This document shows, in pieces, positions 38,946-53,900 of a DNA stretch of 64,000 nt. The notes under the pieces are model-generated. The model was given only the letters and a program-made list of their open reading frames with translations. It made no database searches and had not been told where the DNA came from. Where the stretch lies: assembly GCF_030936135.1 (NCBI RefSeq), contig NC_082597.1, positions 75,312,495 to 75,376,494 on the forward strand, given 5' to 3'. How positions within the stretch are numbered: the first letter of the stretch is position 1; the number at the start of each line of letters is the position of its first letter. The DNA is from Gavia stellata (lineage: Eukaryota > Chordata > Aves > Gaviiformes > Gaviidae). Made by a program: the position numbers and the translations under genes.

Positions 38946-41900
38946 GTAAAATTCCTGGGCAAGAAAACCTCTCCCAATCAAAAATCCTAGACATCCAAAT
39001 ATTCCACCTACATAGATGACATTTTATTTACTACTTAAGGTAGTAACAATATGTTTTATAATCACTCAAATTCAATAAGACTGCAAAAGAGCTGAGTAAA
39101 ATCTTAAATTCACTTTAATATTTTTTTAAAGGAAAATTAAAAAGTGAGGAAGTAATAAGTCACGTCAAAAACTTTTCCAAACTTGCCAATTCCTTTTTGT
39201 GGATAAGAGATATGGCTCTTAATTTAATCTGCCTTTAATATAAAAAGATATGAATTTGGGTGTGGCTTTTTGTTTGGATTTTTTTGGTTTTTTTTAAAGG
39301 ATTGCTTTCTTAATAACTTAATCAGACCATGGTGATTTCTCTAAAATATATCTGGAGGGGGAGAGAAAACTAGCTGGACTCTTAAAATGTTCTGGTTTAT
39401 ATGTTTACTTCATGCTAAAGAATAGCTGGAGTTGCCAAAAACGCATGTGTAGAAGTAGATGCGTATGTAAAGCAGTTCCCAACACGGAGGCTCCAGCTAT
39501 GAAGAGTTCCTGGTGTTATCTGGCAGTAAAAGCTCTGTTTTTACTGGGGGGTGGGGGTGGAAGCTGGTTGGTCATTTTTGGGGGGGTTTTTTAATCATCC
39601 TTAAAAAAAAAAAAAAAGTGTCATTCAAGCTGTGGTATGCTAGGTGTGCTCGTGCTATTGCAAACATAATATTGTAGTTAGAAGCTGTGGTGCATGAAAC
39701 TTACTATGAGCAAATAAAGATGGACAATAACAAATTTATTCTTCATAGGATGGAAGCAGTCCCTGGGGTACAAATCTGACAATATGTATGATGTGAGCTT
39801 GATCTGTGAAGAAGACCTACTGACCACTATCTTCTGTGCATGTGACATAGAGCATACAGGTTTGTCAGTGGCTTTTCATTGATCTGTTTTATTCTCCTCT
39901 CAACAAACTTTCAAGGCTGAGATTGTGTTATGATTCCTGAGACATGTGAATCTGTGATATGCTTAGGCTGACTAGCTCCCTTAGCTGGGTGGCTGTACGT
40001 GTGGCAGATGCAGAATAAATGTCTGTGCCTCTTTTGCATGGTGCCTGTCTCTTCCCTCCTCCTCCTTCCTTCCCCTGCACCCTCCCCGCCCACCCTCCCC
40101 CCCCAGCTGATCTTTGCTGTATTTTAGCACAGAGGAAGTAGAGGAGCACCATGCTTCTAGCAATCAACCTTGTCGGGAATGACCATTTACTTCTCTAAGG
40201 CTTTTTCCTGTTAGAAAAGAGAACTTTGGGAAACTTCAGAACAAGAGATAATTCCTCCAAGTTCCATATCAAACATGACTAAAAGCGGTCAAGAAAGGAG
40301 TTGTCTAGCAGAGTAAGATAATGTCAGTCACAGGGTTTGCCCAATTTGATGAGAGACCTGAAAGTAGTAGTATAGCAAATGTGTTGAGTTTGTTTTTCTT
40401 AAACTGTTGTAGTAAACTGGACTTTCACACTTCTGTATTAGAAAAATCAAACAAAAGGTCTAAATTATTCCCTTACAGGTCACACTAGAACTGCAGGGAT
40501 CAGTGGCTTGTCTACAGCTCTTGAGGGCAATTGAATACACATTAGTGCAGATCAGTTGCATGCCCTTATACAGCTTTTTATAATGGCCTACTAGATTTCA
40601 GAGTCTGGCTCATGGACACCTGTATCTATTTTAGGAAAAGTAGCAGTTTCCAAGATAGTTGATTATTTGAGACATACAACTAGTCGGGGATCGGAAGATA
40701 GTGGCCTTGAAGAGCTGTGCAACATGCTTGACCCAGATCAAAAAGACGTCTCCGTGGACCTGGAAACATATCACGCCATCATGAAAGAGTGGATCGAAGA
40801 CTGTAAGAGAAAATGGTAATAGCTCTTTATCAATGTATCTCATAAAAGCTTCTGTGAAAACAGGAGAGTAGAAAGTTCTCCTGTAGCTTGAGCCTTCCAT
40901 ACTCTGGAACAAAGATGGTATCAGGATACTGTGACCACGGTGTGGGTTTTGGCTGAAAGCTTTTAAATGTTACAAAGTTGTTAAGCGTTCTAGTTTCGTA
41001 CTGATTTTGTGACTCTTGATGCTTCCTTGTTTCAGGGAAGATGGTGCCACCGAGAAACCAACAGCAAGCATGGAAGACTGGGAAGTTAAAGTGCATGCAA
41101 ACACCTCTGAAGGTGCAGACCATTTTATTCTGTTTTTATTCAGGAAAACTCCACTTTCTTACTTTATAACCAAAACCCCCACCTCTTTCAGCAAAAAAGA
41201 TGCATGTCCAGATGAATGTTACATCAGGAAGCTTGGAGGCCTTTGGGGGTGATGTGTCTAAAGGAGACATGTAAGTCCATTTAAGCAATTCTTTCTCAGA
41301 ATTTAGTACTCCTAGCTTTGAATTACTTGAGACCATTTCCCAGAACCACTGTTTCGGAAAACTATCTTGGCAGAGTTTCCAATGCTGACCTTAGTCTGCA
41401 CTAGCTCTTGATGCTATGACGTTCTTCCTCGTAGCTTCTGCTCAAACTTAAAAACACACTAGTAACTTTCTACTGATATCTTGGTACTTCTGTGTCCACT
41501 TGCATTTTTACTCTCTTGTGGTCAAAGTTTTGCCATGTGTTTCTCTTTCTTTTTAAACTGGTTTATTTCCTCCTCCAAGTTCTTAGGTGTATGACAATAG
41601 AAGACATTATGTTCTGAAAATCTGGTCCTTGGTTTTGTTTGGTGTTTTATTTTTTATAGTCATGACTCTGACTTGGATTCTGTTAATAGCAAAGCACTTA
41701 AACACCAGAAATTTCAAAGATAACTTTCGCATTTTATGCATAGTCAAAAATCTTAAGATCTGCCTTATGATGCTTCCCTATCATTTCTTAGTATCTCAAA
41801 GAGGTGATTCTTGTTCAAGTTTCAGTTGAAAGTGTAAGTGGGGGCTGGTTTAGGGGAAAAGAAAGGATCCAGAAGTTGTGGAGTTAATACAAAAGTATTA

Positions 41901-44900
41901 GTGGTGGCCTAAGAGGTGATTAGCAGAGGCTTAAGATACTGTCATGCAGACATCCAGATGTGGCACTTGTCTGGTAGCATACTTCAATTGCAGGGAGTAT
42001 GTGTTTAAAAAAAAAAAAGTGCTTAAAAACAAAACAGTTCCTGGTGTCCTTAGAATTACAGAACTGATCTGAAGATGGTCCGATATCTCTGTGCAGACCA
42101 AATAACTGTACACTGCAGTGTTAAAAGTCCTCTGTGGGCTCTCCTTTCACCTCTCTAATCAGTGCAGCACAGTATCAGGATTTTTAAAAAGTCTAAATTG
42201 GATCACATCACCTTTCTCAGTCTTTCCTGGTTTTGTTACTGGAACAGGGAGACTTCTGACTTGATAACCTGTGTTGCGGACCTGCAGTACAACAACCAGA
42301 AGCTTCAGGAAGAGAACAACAAGCTGAAGCTCACACTGGAAGCTGTGGATGAGACCAACAATAAGCTATTGGTGGATAATGAAGATCTACGTCAACAAAT
42401 AAAAAGGTGGGAGACCCTGATGGCACCAGGTCTACAGTGTAATGGCCATGGGTAGACCTATCTTCTTCCAAGTGGTCCAGCCTTGCTTTATGCTTTTAGC
42501 CTCACCAGTGCTTCATGACAGCAACTTTCTTGACTTAATGCAGTATCTGTAAGGTTTATCCCTCTTACCTGATTGCTCTGCTCTGTACCTCCTGGTTCTT
42601 ATAAATTCAGTCATTCATCTTATAGCTTGGCTCTTACAGCATGAGGTGCTGCGGGTGCATACTGGCAAAGTCTTAGGATAAAGCAAAATCAAACAAACAA
42701 TATTTTTTTTAAATTAAAAAAAAAAAGACTTAATATTACCAAGAGAACAGCCAAATGCTGGAAGACTTCCAATCCTAGACCACACGCTTGCTGCCAAGCA
42801 GAGGGGAAATGAGCACGTAAGAGCTATTTTGCTAGTCCCTTGAGGAACTAAAGTGAGTTTTCTCACTAGCTTAGTATTGCTGCAGCCTGGGGACCTATCA
42901 ATGCCACAAGTATGAGCCTATTTTTACAATGAGTTCATAATGCTCATCTGACCCATTTAATTCAAATATAGTTATGTCAACTGCCAAACCATTCCCAGTA
43001 TCTTCTGGGGGGATTAAGACAAGAGTCCTGCAGCATAACTAGCATGGGATATGTGCCCTCATGTTAGACAATGTGCTCTGGGATGCTCTGCAGCCTAGAG
43101 CAAGCCAGGAAAAGGGCTTTGCCCCATTTGTTAAATATACATTGTTTGGGGTATCGTATCAGGGTAAGAAAATGATGCATAGCTTATCCTTGAAAACTGA
43201 ACTGAAATGGTTTCCTTAACTGCTAACAATTAAGTATTGTAAAGATCTTAAGTATTGTAAAGAGCTTATGTGCTCACGTAACCTGATATATTTGACCATA
43301 ACAAGCTAGATTGTTAGGTGGGATGCAAACAAAAGCATGAAATCTTGGATGCTATGTTTGCCTGGGCTTTCATCCCTTACTGTGAGAGTGGAAGGGGGTG
43401 ATAAATAGAGGGTAAGTCCATGAGCCTTTACTTACTGGACAAAAATGATGGGCTTAAACTTGATTGTTGCTCTTCTTTTAAGTATCTGTGCCAAAGAAGT
43501 TGTCCCTGGTGGCTTCTAAAAATACTATTGGTCATTAGATAGGCTTGAAATACCAACAGTAACTCACCAAATTTTCTCTGGATTTTCTTCCCCCCACGCA
43601 GCATCCAGCATTCTGTGCTGAAAGCCAAATCACTGGAAGAAGAACTAGAAGAAGCAAAAAGCAACCTGAACCTGTCAGAAGAGAAGAGACAGCAGATTCT
43701 CTGCCAGAATAAACAGCTAGTAGGTGCTCTTATTTCTTAGCTTACATTGTACAATGTCTCATACCTTGGTATAACAATGGCATGACAGCTCAGACTGTAA
43801 AAATCAGCAGTATGACCTTCTCTGTGTCAGTAGGTACTGAGGCTTTTCGAGGATGTTTGAAATGCGATTTATTAGTATTATGAAAACACTGGAGTTTTTG
43901 CAAGGAAGTTTCTTTGACTTGTCAGTTACAATCAAGAAAATTAAAAGGGCCAGTCTCGCATATAATTGTGCTTAAAGATAACAGCTCTCATGCTGCCATC
44001 GTTGAGCTCTGTCTGTTTTGAAATTGGTGATATTCTGCCAGAAATTCATGTGACTTCTCTAGAACCAGCAGGGACAGGACACTTGGTTTGGATGTCCACA
44101 CAAGAGTCATTTTCCAAAACACCCTTAGGTTATTGTCGATGTCCATATTGGCTAGCAGGTATGACAAGGGCCTATCAGAAACCTGTACATTCTGGACTGA
44201 CAGCTGGCAGCCAGGCAGCACACCTTGGTGTGTCTCAAAGGGCACGAGCTGCCTACATGAGAGCATCTCAGTTGCAGCCCAGGTGTCTGAGTAGCAAAAC
44301 CTGTGTGACTGTAAGAGGTGTAAAGCAGCCTGCTAACAAGGCTGATGTGGCTGCAGCTTTAGCAGGTGTTGCCAGACACCAGCGCGTAGGCTCTTGAGAG
44401 AACATATGTTTGTGTTGTTGCCATACGTGTTGTTCACACTACAGTGGCATCTCTGCATCTTACGATGTGGGCGTAGCTGTAAGTTGGTGTTCCATAGCTC
44501 TGTGCACTGCTGATGGTGGGTATTTAGAAATCAAAAAAAGTCTTCCATGCCAAGCAAGAACACAAGATTTTTTTGGTGCTATCCTGCTGCAGTGTGTGTA
44601 TGTTTTGTTTTCCTTTAATTTGAGGTTACGTGCACAACTCACCTTGTGAGAAGGAGGTGGGATGGGAAAGACAAATATTATTAGAAGTTTTGTAGTTGTG
44701 CTTTTAAGTCCCTTAGTTACTGTTCGCCGTGCAATGGAGGCACTGAGTGGGATACTACTAGCTTTCTTTGTGTTTGATAGGAAAAAAAAAAGTAGTGTGG
44801 CACATAGGCTTTCCAGATTTGTCTTAACTCAAGCATGAACACAACTTGCCTTGCTCACTCAGTCCTTGAATACCTCCTTCCTGTCATCTAGTGGTGTGAG

Positions 44901-47900
44901 TTTTTACTCTGGTTTAAAAAGCAAAGGAATGCAACACCATAGCTTTGTATTGGGCTCTGAGTGTGTTTGGTCTGTTGCTTTTTAGTTTAGCTTGGCTTTG
45001 AATGTTGAACTTGACATGCTAAAAACAACTATTTTGTTTTTCTCTCTCTCTTTCTTTTCTTTTAAATAAACCTGATCAGGAAAAAGAAAATCAGTCTCTC
45101 ATCATCCAAATTACTTCTCTCCAGGAAGAGGTAAAGTAAATCATGACTTTGCAAGTACATGTTCTTGTCTAGCTAAAAGCTCACCATTAACAAATGAAAT
45201 GTTTGTCAGACTTGGAAGCCTGACATACTAATTAGTTATTAAAATATCTTACATTTTACAAGGATGACTTATCATAAAACTTTATATCTTGAAGTTGCAC
45301 TGTGCTTCAGACTTTCCATTTGCTGGGTAAGTAAGGATACGAGGTTGGAAAGTATGGGAGACAGTATGGGAGACAAACAGCTTTTTTTCCCTCTTTTTCA
45401 AAGCTTTATAGACAAATTCTAAATATTTCTAATTAACAGAGCTATAAATATACTAAATCTATATTGAAATAATCTCCCTCTAACACTTTTTATTTCCTAT
45501 CCACTTCTGTTTCCCTCCTTTAAGATCCAAAGGAGGAGCCCTGTATAGAGCTGTAACTCCAAAACAATGCAGTGGCTGGGGGCTCCCCTCACAGATGGAT
45601 CCATTGACACTGGCCAAGGACCTGCAGGAGACTTGTAGGGAATATACTGCTAATGAAGCTATACCTGTAGGCTTTCTTTTTCTTTTTTTTTTTTTTTGTT
45701 CAGAGGAGAGCTATTCATTCGTACTTTCTTCTATTTATTTCATTAAAGTAAATATTTTATAAACCAGTTATTATTAGGTGATAAAATGTTTTAATACATG
45801 CTTACAGCCTGTATTTTAGACTATTTAGGATGAAACAGAGAAACAGGTTAAATCATACATAGTAAAGAAAAGAAGCACCTCAGATTCGGGAATCTATTAG
45901 CTATTATAACAACATGGTAGTCATTGTTCTTTGCATGTTTACCATGTGCAAGATTAGTCTTTCCAAAAAGCTCATAAGTGCAAATAATTATTAAACTGCA
46001 TCTTTCCAAAAATAATTCTCGTGCTGCAGGCCTGAAAGTTTTGAGGTTTTTTTAGCTTTCTAGGTCTGGTAGTACTTATAAATCATGTTTTGAGGTTTTC
46101 TCTTCAAACAGTGCTCTGGAGAAATGGGGGGAAAAAGGAGCAGAAACAGTTTCGGTGGGGCAAGCACATGCAACTTACGTGCATAAATTCTGGCAGTGCT
46201 TTAGAGTAGGCAGTAGCTTGGGGGTGGAGATGTCATTTTGCCTAGTTTCTTCAAGGAGAAGCTGTCAATCCAGCTGTGTCTAAACGCTCTGTGTCTTGTT
46301 CAGAACATTAGGAATAGCATGGACACCGATGGACTTCAAAAGAAGATTTTGGAGCTGTCTAAAAATGCAGCAGAGCTTCAAGTAAGCATTTCAACTCTAG
46401 GAGGAACAAAAAGGCAGCCTATAGTTTACTTGGGTCTAGTGAGGGGAATTTCTACCTCTGGAAGGTAGACAGCCCTGAACCTGTCTGTGTTAAGAACTTC
46501 AGTGCAATCATAGCTTGGACAGGGCGACAGCTTTGACTGAGAAAGTTGCTGTCTGGAGGCTAACAACTCGGCTAATATAAGCAATCCACAGTTTCATTCA
46601 TGCCTCAGAGTTCAACTTTTAGGAAGCCTTTTCCACACTATTTGAGAAAATATATTAGAAAGTCATGCTTTGGCTGATGTTGCTGAAACTATTAGCCTGG
46701 ACAGACAAGAGGAAACGAAGGTGACTGAAAGCTGAGAACGCTTTCACTTTTAACAGGGTGCAAGATTTGAACTTTGAAATATACCATGCAAGGTATTCAA
46801 AGAAGGATTTGATTTTTCTAAGCAAGGAATGTTGATACCCTTTTTCCCTTCCAAGTAGAAGATAGGAACAGACTTATTTCTATCATAGTGCATACTGATG
46901 ACTGGAATTATTTTTGATCTTTTCATTCTTTAGATCCAAGCACATATCTATGAGAGCACAGTGGTGAATAAAGAGGCAAGCTTGATCCAGGTTAGTTGCT
47001 TTTACTTCATTACTGTCTTGACTGAAAATACTGACTATGGGATGATTTGTATAAAGGCAAGGCAATAGTCTTCACTGTGGCACTTCTATTTCTACTGTTC
47101 TCACACTACAGAATCTGATGCTATAAATGGCTTCAAAGTAGGCGAGATCTGCTTTAGGACCTGGTTATGAGTCAGCACAATTAAAGGTTTCAGGATTTTG
47201 CTTTTATTTTAAAAAAGAAAAAAAATCACAACCTATTAAAACAAACTTACAAACTTCAGAAAAACGTACAGAAACTTCTGCAGGTACATTCTTCTACCAA
47301 CTGTTGAAGGAAGTAGCCTTTAGAAGATCCTTGCCTTCATGTCTTTTACTTAAATTGCTTAATTTTTGTGTCAAATTAGAAATGGTGATTCAGAGCCCAA
47401 TGGAAAAGCAAATTTGCCCTTTCTCATTACTGAGGTGTAATTATCTAGGTTTTGCTGAAGAGTGAACATTTCTGATGTTGTTTTTAAACTTGTGTATTGT
47501 ACTAGAAAACAGAGAGACGTAACACACAGAAGGGTGTTGGCATTCACTGGATTAATGAATTATGCAAATAGCCTTCTAGGCTAATGGAGTTTCTATTTAG
47601 CAGAACATGATCTAAATCAGCTGATGAAATATTTGACTATTAGGCTGTCTGCAAAAATGAGTGCAGCTGAATTCAAATAGTGACAAGAGAGAATCTAACT
47701 TCAACGTGATCCAGCTGATAATTTTGTAGTTGAGTGTTTTTTTAAGTGTTGTGGGGGTTTTTTTGCCAGAAGCAGCTTAAGGACACAAATTAATTACCTT
47801 TTTTATTTTTAAATAGCTGTCGCTTTCTCCTTCTTGAACGATTAAAAGCTTTTGTGGCCTCTGTAGTATCCTTTTATTTTAAAAAGGCTTTTTTAGTCTA

Positions 47901-50900
47901 TTGACTAAATGGGAATTTTGCAAACAAACTGCGAGATTGCATGTTCTTGTAGATAAAGGTGACTGGTTTGTATAATCGTGAGGAAACTGGTGTGGAAACT
48001 GACTTTGGCATTAGGGTCTGTGGGATAAGGGTTTACCTGTAAGCTAAAAAACCCCCTCTCATAGCTCTTTATCTAAAGGTAGATTGGATAGGATTGAATG
48101 TCACTGAAAATTATTATAACCACCTTTCTCTTCTGGGCCTGTAGAAGGTATGTGAAGATAGAAAACACTTTATTTTTTTCCTTTTTTTGATTGTGTTTCG
48201 TTTTTTTTAAAAAAAAAAAAAACCTTCAGCACCATACATCAGTTGTCTCTGCCAAGGTTGGAAACCTGTTTCTATAACTTCACTTCTCCTGCTTAGCTTG
48301 CTGTGTATTTCATCTCTTTCAAAAACCTCAACTATTTTTAAAGAGGAAGAGTAGGAAGAAGTCATAAAAAGGGTGAGAGTACCAGAGCTCCTACCTGAAG
48401 TTCCTTTTTTCTCTAAGAAATGCTCTGCTTATCTGTGCAGTGTTTTCTATTGTAATGACATAACATGACTGAAGCCCATTGCTAGTTTGTGATGCTAAGA
48501 AAGCTACTACTTCTACTAACTCACTCCTCAGTCTTACCATGAGGGTTGATATGTTCTTTATCAACCCTTCCATTAGGCAGTGTTTAATCTGCAGAGTGCT
48601 ATGCTATATGCCTTTAATCGTGAAAACTAATTACAGTAAACTCAGAACATTGCAACTTGTTTTAAGGGACAGTTGGGGTTAAAACTCATGCCAGGCATAA
48701 TATAGTCCAGGTTTTCAGCTAAAACTAGAGTGCTTCTGTCTAGTTTAATCTGCTACTGCTGGTACAGAAACCAGGTAAGTAACAAACTACAACACAGCAC
48801 CTGGAAAGAGTTGTTCTGTCTCCTTAATTTCAGGAGTTACATAGAAAAGGTCTTCTGAGTGCTTTTTGTTAGCCAATATGCAAGGTATTCTTTTAAATTT
48901 GCAACTATTTTTGTATGTAATTAGGTTGTTGCTCAAACCTAAATCATATAGCTTACTGCTGTAATGTAGGATTTGAGTACAGTGTTAGTTTGGTTATAAA
49001 GCATCATAGCCGTAAATATTACAAAATCACTTCAATGTGCTAGTTGTCGGGTTGTGTACTTCAAAGGTTCTTTTCTCCACAATGTCTGCAGAAGGAGCAG
49101 GACATCAAAGAACTGAAGTTAACCATTGTGGAGTGCTCCTCAATAATAGAGGTATGGGACAGAGTTCAGTTTTTGACTATATGAGTGGAAAGCATGTATA
49201 TACTATGCTTATTCTGCATGACAAACTAACACTCTAACCAGGTCTGATGTATATTTTAGACTTTGCGGACAGAAAAAAATAAGCTACTGGAGAACATGCA
49301 ACACATGCAGCAAGAGCTGTTCTCGTGAGTATTGTGAACAAGTCTGAGGAAATACAGTTCATCAAAAGTCAAAAAGGGCTGATACATTTTTTTTCCTTCT
49401 TTTAGAAATGGGTTGAGTTTCCCATTGTGTAAATTTAACAGTACTATTCCTGAAAGGACGAATTCACTGCACTGTGAACTGGAACTTGCTCAGTCTTCTG
49501 AGGTACGAATCAAATCTTTATTGAATCTCATTCCAGTTGTCTTGCATTACTAAAGGAAGAACAAAGCTCATTCTCTGTAAATCATTAGATAACCCTGGAA
49601 TTCAGAGCCATTAATCTTAGCACGCAAGCATAGAATGTGAAGGTTACAATATTATCCCAAGTACATTGGAGAAAGTCCAAAGAAAAGTAAACAAAACACT
49701 TAGATCTAGAAAATAAGACCTACAAAGTAAATCTGGAAGAGCTAGGGTCATGCATTTAGCTGGCAGAAGAACAGACTGATGGGAGAAGATATAAGTTTTC
49801 AACCATATAAAGGCTATTATGCAGAAGAAAGTAACAGTCTGTTTCTTCTTGTACTGCCTACACCAGACACAAACAATGTTTTTTCAGTTGCGGGAGGGGA
49901 GGCTTCTTTTTTTCTTTGAAGTCTAATGTAGTGAAAAAGAAAATTAAGCATTAGAGTAAGCATCTTGATAAGGTTGTGGAGTCCTCATCTAGCTTATTCT
50001 TTAGAAACTCTGATAAGCATCTGTCTCTAGGTACCATTCCCTTGCCCCTCAGCAGGTATAATGGAGACTGATCTTTAGAAGTCCTGTCCCACTCTTTTTT
50101 TCTTAGGCTCAGGACAGGAGAAGTGTCCTTCTGATGAGTCTGGCACAGGCTGATAAAATCTTAGTACTGCAGTTGAGCCTGTTGGTTTGGAGTTGTAGTG
50201 TTCCCCTTATCCTCTGCAGAGCACCCAGCAGGTGGTTTGGTGACTCTTGGGAACTACGCTTTTGACCAGACACACTTCACATAACACTGGAAGTTTTGGC
50301 TCTAATTTACTGTTATCGAAGCTTTCCAGTACTCCAATGGAGAACTACTTAAAAAGAAAAAAAAAAAATAAAAAAAAATTTACATATACATTTTGGTTTT
50401 GGTTCAGATTCTTATCTGAGCTGTTCTGTGCCCATTTTCCTAAAGACATTCCATAGAGTCCCATCCTTCCTTACAGTGCTGTCTTCCCTTCAGGTGCAAG
50501 CTGTGCAGCAGAGCTGATAACAAATACATGGTATTGCAGTGATTTTTTCTTGTAAGACTTCACTGTGCTGCTACTTGCTTTTGTATGTGGTGCATTTGCA
50601 AAGAGTTAGCATTTGCAACAGAAAAAAATCTACTAATGGACTAAAACTACAGGCCCAGAAATGGGAGGTATACTTGACTAGGCAGCTCTGTTTCAAAAGT
50701 AACTTATTGTCCCCTATTGCAGCTCCCCACAGCCACAGTGAGTTACCTCTCAAATGCTGTAATGAGATACAATTCCACCAAATCACCTGTAAAGCAAGTA
50801 AAGACTCTGCTTATTCATCACTTGGTAAAGACTCTTCTGAATAAAGATAACTAATTATTGACTTTCTCTTGTCTACTCCTGACATGAAAATGTACGTTGG

Positions 50901-53900
50901 ATCACTCAGCAGCTTGGCTGGCTTGCTTTTTTTTTAAATCCCCATGATGTCTTTGAAAAGCTTTTACAAGCTTCAACTTTCGGTAGCTCTGACCTTCTGG
51001 TAAATATGATGCAGGGATACTTCAGAAAAGTCTAAATGTCACTGATGCTGGTTTGTAATAAGGAGATGTCAAAATAAGCTAGCTGGCTCTTCCATCTCTT
51101 CAAAGATTACCAAGATTGAATGGACGTCCCTGGATGAAACACTGGACCGTGAAGTGCTGTTTTTACTTCAGGGACCTGAATACGCGGGAGAAAAATTTCA
51201 GACTATCATGCAAAACCTGGTCAGTGGTAGAGCTTATGTGAACAAGGATGTGGTCTTCTATCAGCCTTTTAATTAGGATTTCTTCGAGCATTGATAATCA
51301 GATCATGTTTACTCCTTTTGAAAAAATAAGAATAGCTTCTTTGAGGGTGGAGGGGGACATACTTACTCTAACAATATCACTTGGCACCTACTCTAACCCT
51401 GTAACTGGTTGTTTGTTTTGATGGGTTTTTCGGTTTTTTTCTTTTTCAGCAAGAGGAAGCCTCTGAAGCAGAGGAGCTTGTCATGACTTCTTTACAATGG
51501 GTAAAAGATCCTGATGTGAACATGCAACAGGCTTGGGAAAGAAAACTTGTGGTAAGTAACTTTCTCTGAAGCTATTTTATGAAATGGTGGGGCTGTGCAA
51601 AAACTTAAGGTGGATATCTTACCACTGCATGCTGTGTATATTAATTACTTGAAATCATGGTAGTCCATTTGGGGGGTCAGAGGTGGCTGTAGTGAAAGAA
51701 ATATCTTTTGTAACCTTTTTTTCTGAGGAGGAAGGGGATGATTGCATTTCACTTAAATGCTGTGTTTTTCCTGACTTGTCTTGTGCAAGAGCTCACTTTG
51801 TTAAAACTGTGCTTGAAGGAAAGGTTAGATGAAGCAAGTCAATTTGAAGAGGAAAATTATGTCAGATGACAACACTATATTGTGTGAGCTATGAAGCTTT
51901 TCTGCCCACTGCATGTTTCTGTGTGCATCAAGCACCCATTTTCCCCTGTGCTCTGAATCTGACTACAGTAGTGGCTAGTTTCACCATCAAGAGGAGGAGG
52001 GAGGTGGCTTTATAACCAGATTTCCCAATAAAAACCTTCATAGGGTTTGCTTACTTTTGAAAGGCAAAGAGTTCTGCTTTTGCTGGACACGGTCCACAGG
52101 AAAAGTTTCTACAAAAACGTATTTTACAACTTAATCTTGCATAATGTATTTTCACTATTCCTCATACCTTTTGTGAGGCTTGAAATTAAAGGCTTTTGCT
52201 CAAGATAACTGGCAAAAATAATTTCCCCGTGTGGTAGCAGCAATATGTGGACACAGCTGAACTCTCTTGCTCTTGTTCCCTCTTCCCCTCCCATGTAACA
52301 GCAGTTTCTGAAATTTTTATCTTACTGGATGTAGCTTTTTCCTCTAACCTGCTCCTTCTTACTAATCTGTTGTTAGGAACCCTGTTACAGAAAACTGCAC
52401 CCAACTGTATATTAATGCTGTCTTTTGGCTCCTTAATAGATGCAGAAACCTCAATTCATCCACCTTGGGTAATAGCAGGTGGCACCACAGTAGTGCTGCT
52501 TAAGCTGTTAGTTTTTAAGCAGAAAGCTACCCTTCTTTTCCTCTAGTGCTGCAAAATTTTGTAGCTGGCCCTCTTAATCTTTCCTGGGCAGGTGGGAGCA
52601 ATCACTGGAGCCATCCAGTCCTGCAGCCAGCTTTTTTAGTTTCTTCTTTTTTATGTAAATCCTGAAAGCTTCCCTTGGAGAAGGTGCAAGTCTCTCAGTC
52701 TCTTCACCCTGGGGTGACTTTAGGTAGACTCTAGGAAACTGCTGGCTTGTGCATTGCTGTAACTTTTTGATCTTGACTAAAAACTTCCTCTTTTCCAGCT
52801 GTGACAGCTTTGAAGATGCTTGTTAACTTACCTTTCATGTTGGGATCGTATTCCTGTTAAACATGTGACGCTAAAAACTTTTGGTGTGGGTGTTGGAGTT
52901 GATTGTGGCAAATTAATCCTATTCTGACTCTTAGAGAGTGATGTATTTGGGAACTAAGCTAACAGAGGATCAGGGAAGAACAAGATTCTTAAAAAGTAAA
53001 GGTCCCGTCCTTCTGGGACCCGTGTGGATGGGAAGTGACTTCATGTCAAATGTACCAATTCACCTAGCTAGAACAAGCCAGATATGTGGGAAATATGGTA
53101 TATGGAGCTGAACAACAGTAAATAAAAAAAAAAAAATTTCAAAGTAACTTCTTCCACCCCCAGAGAAAGCTTTTGTAGATAAATGAATTAAATCTTGGAC
53201 CATGCACTATCACTTGAAGCCTAAACACTTCCCCACCATTTCCTGCGAAATATATTATGCACATGTTTTGCTGAGGTTTAGTGTTTTAAAGTATATTATA
53301 CATAAAGTAAATTTTAAGTGTGCTTGTATTTTTGTATGTATATACATATATTTAAGCGTATATAGATGGTGACAGTAAAAACTTTTTCACTTTTCTGCTG
53401 GAAGATAAGACTGTGGCACATGAGCCCTGATAAGCCTATACCGCTTCTATGTCAAAACCATGCTACTTCTAAGAGCAAGTGTTGCCTGTTCCTTGGCTGA
53501 GAAACTGATCTTCAGGATGTGGGCATTTCACATGGTCACATCCCATGTCATCCCAGTAAACCTATCCAGAAAAACTGCTCAGGCTCTCTTTTGTAGTATG
53601 ATACTTGATGTGCTACACTTTTTTTATTTGAAGATCATGAATAACATCAGACTCTAACTGGCAAGTAGGTAACGTTGCCGTATTTGTAGGATTGATGTTT
53701 TCCCCTTTGGACTAATGTAAAATCCCAGAAATATGAACCTCATTCTTATCTGACCTCCGTTTGACTCTCATTAAGCATTCTTTAAAAGCTGAGGAATCTA
53801 TTTTGTATGTTCAGTTGAACAAGGTCAGAGAAAGAGGACTGGATTCTTCCTTCTTGGTACTTTATACTGCAAGTCACTGTTCAGAGAAATACAGAGGATG

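Larger units (their letters stand above)
43720..49091. other. IRAG2: IRAG2 introns around small coiled-coil exons
   Basis: Three small exons (8-10) sit in 5.4 kb of unique, T-rich intronic DNA. A duplicated agtatgggagacagtatgggagac lies near 45352 and a T8-A14 tract at 48201-48222. No transposon is recognisable. Confidence 0.55.

Noticed and set aside
38946-39019. IRAG2 first exon read through to the stop at 39019 as a short protein
   Set aside because: A donor at 38946 joins in phase to the EF-hand exon; the read-through tail is unremarkable. A minor isoform cannot be excluded.
43966-44397. 143-codon open frame in an IRAG2 intron
   Set aside because: Low-information composition, no in-phase splice sites, no recognisable domain.
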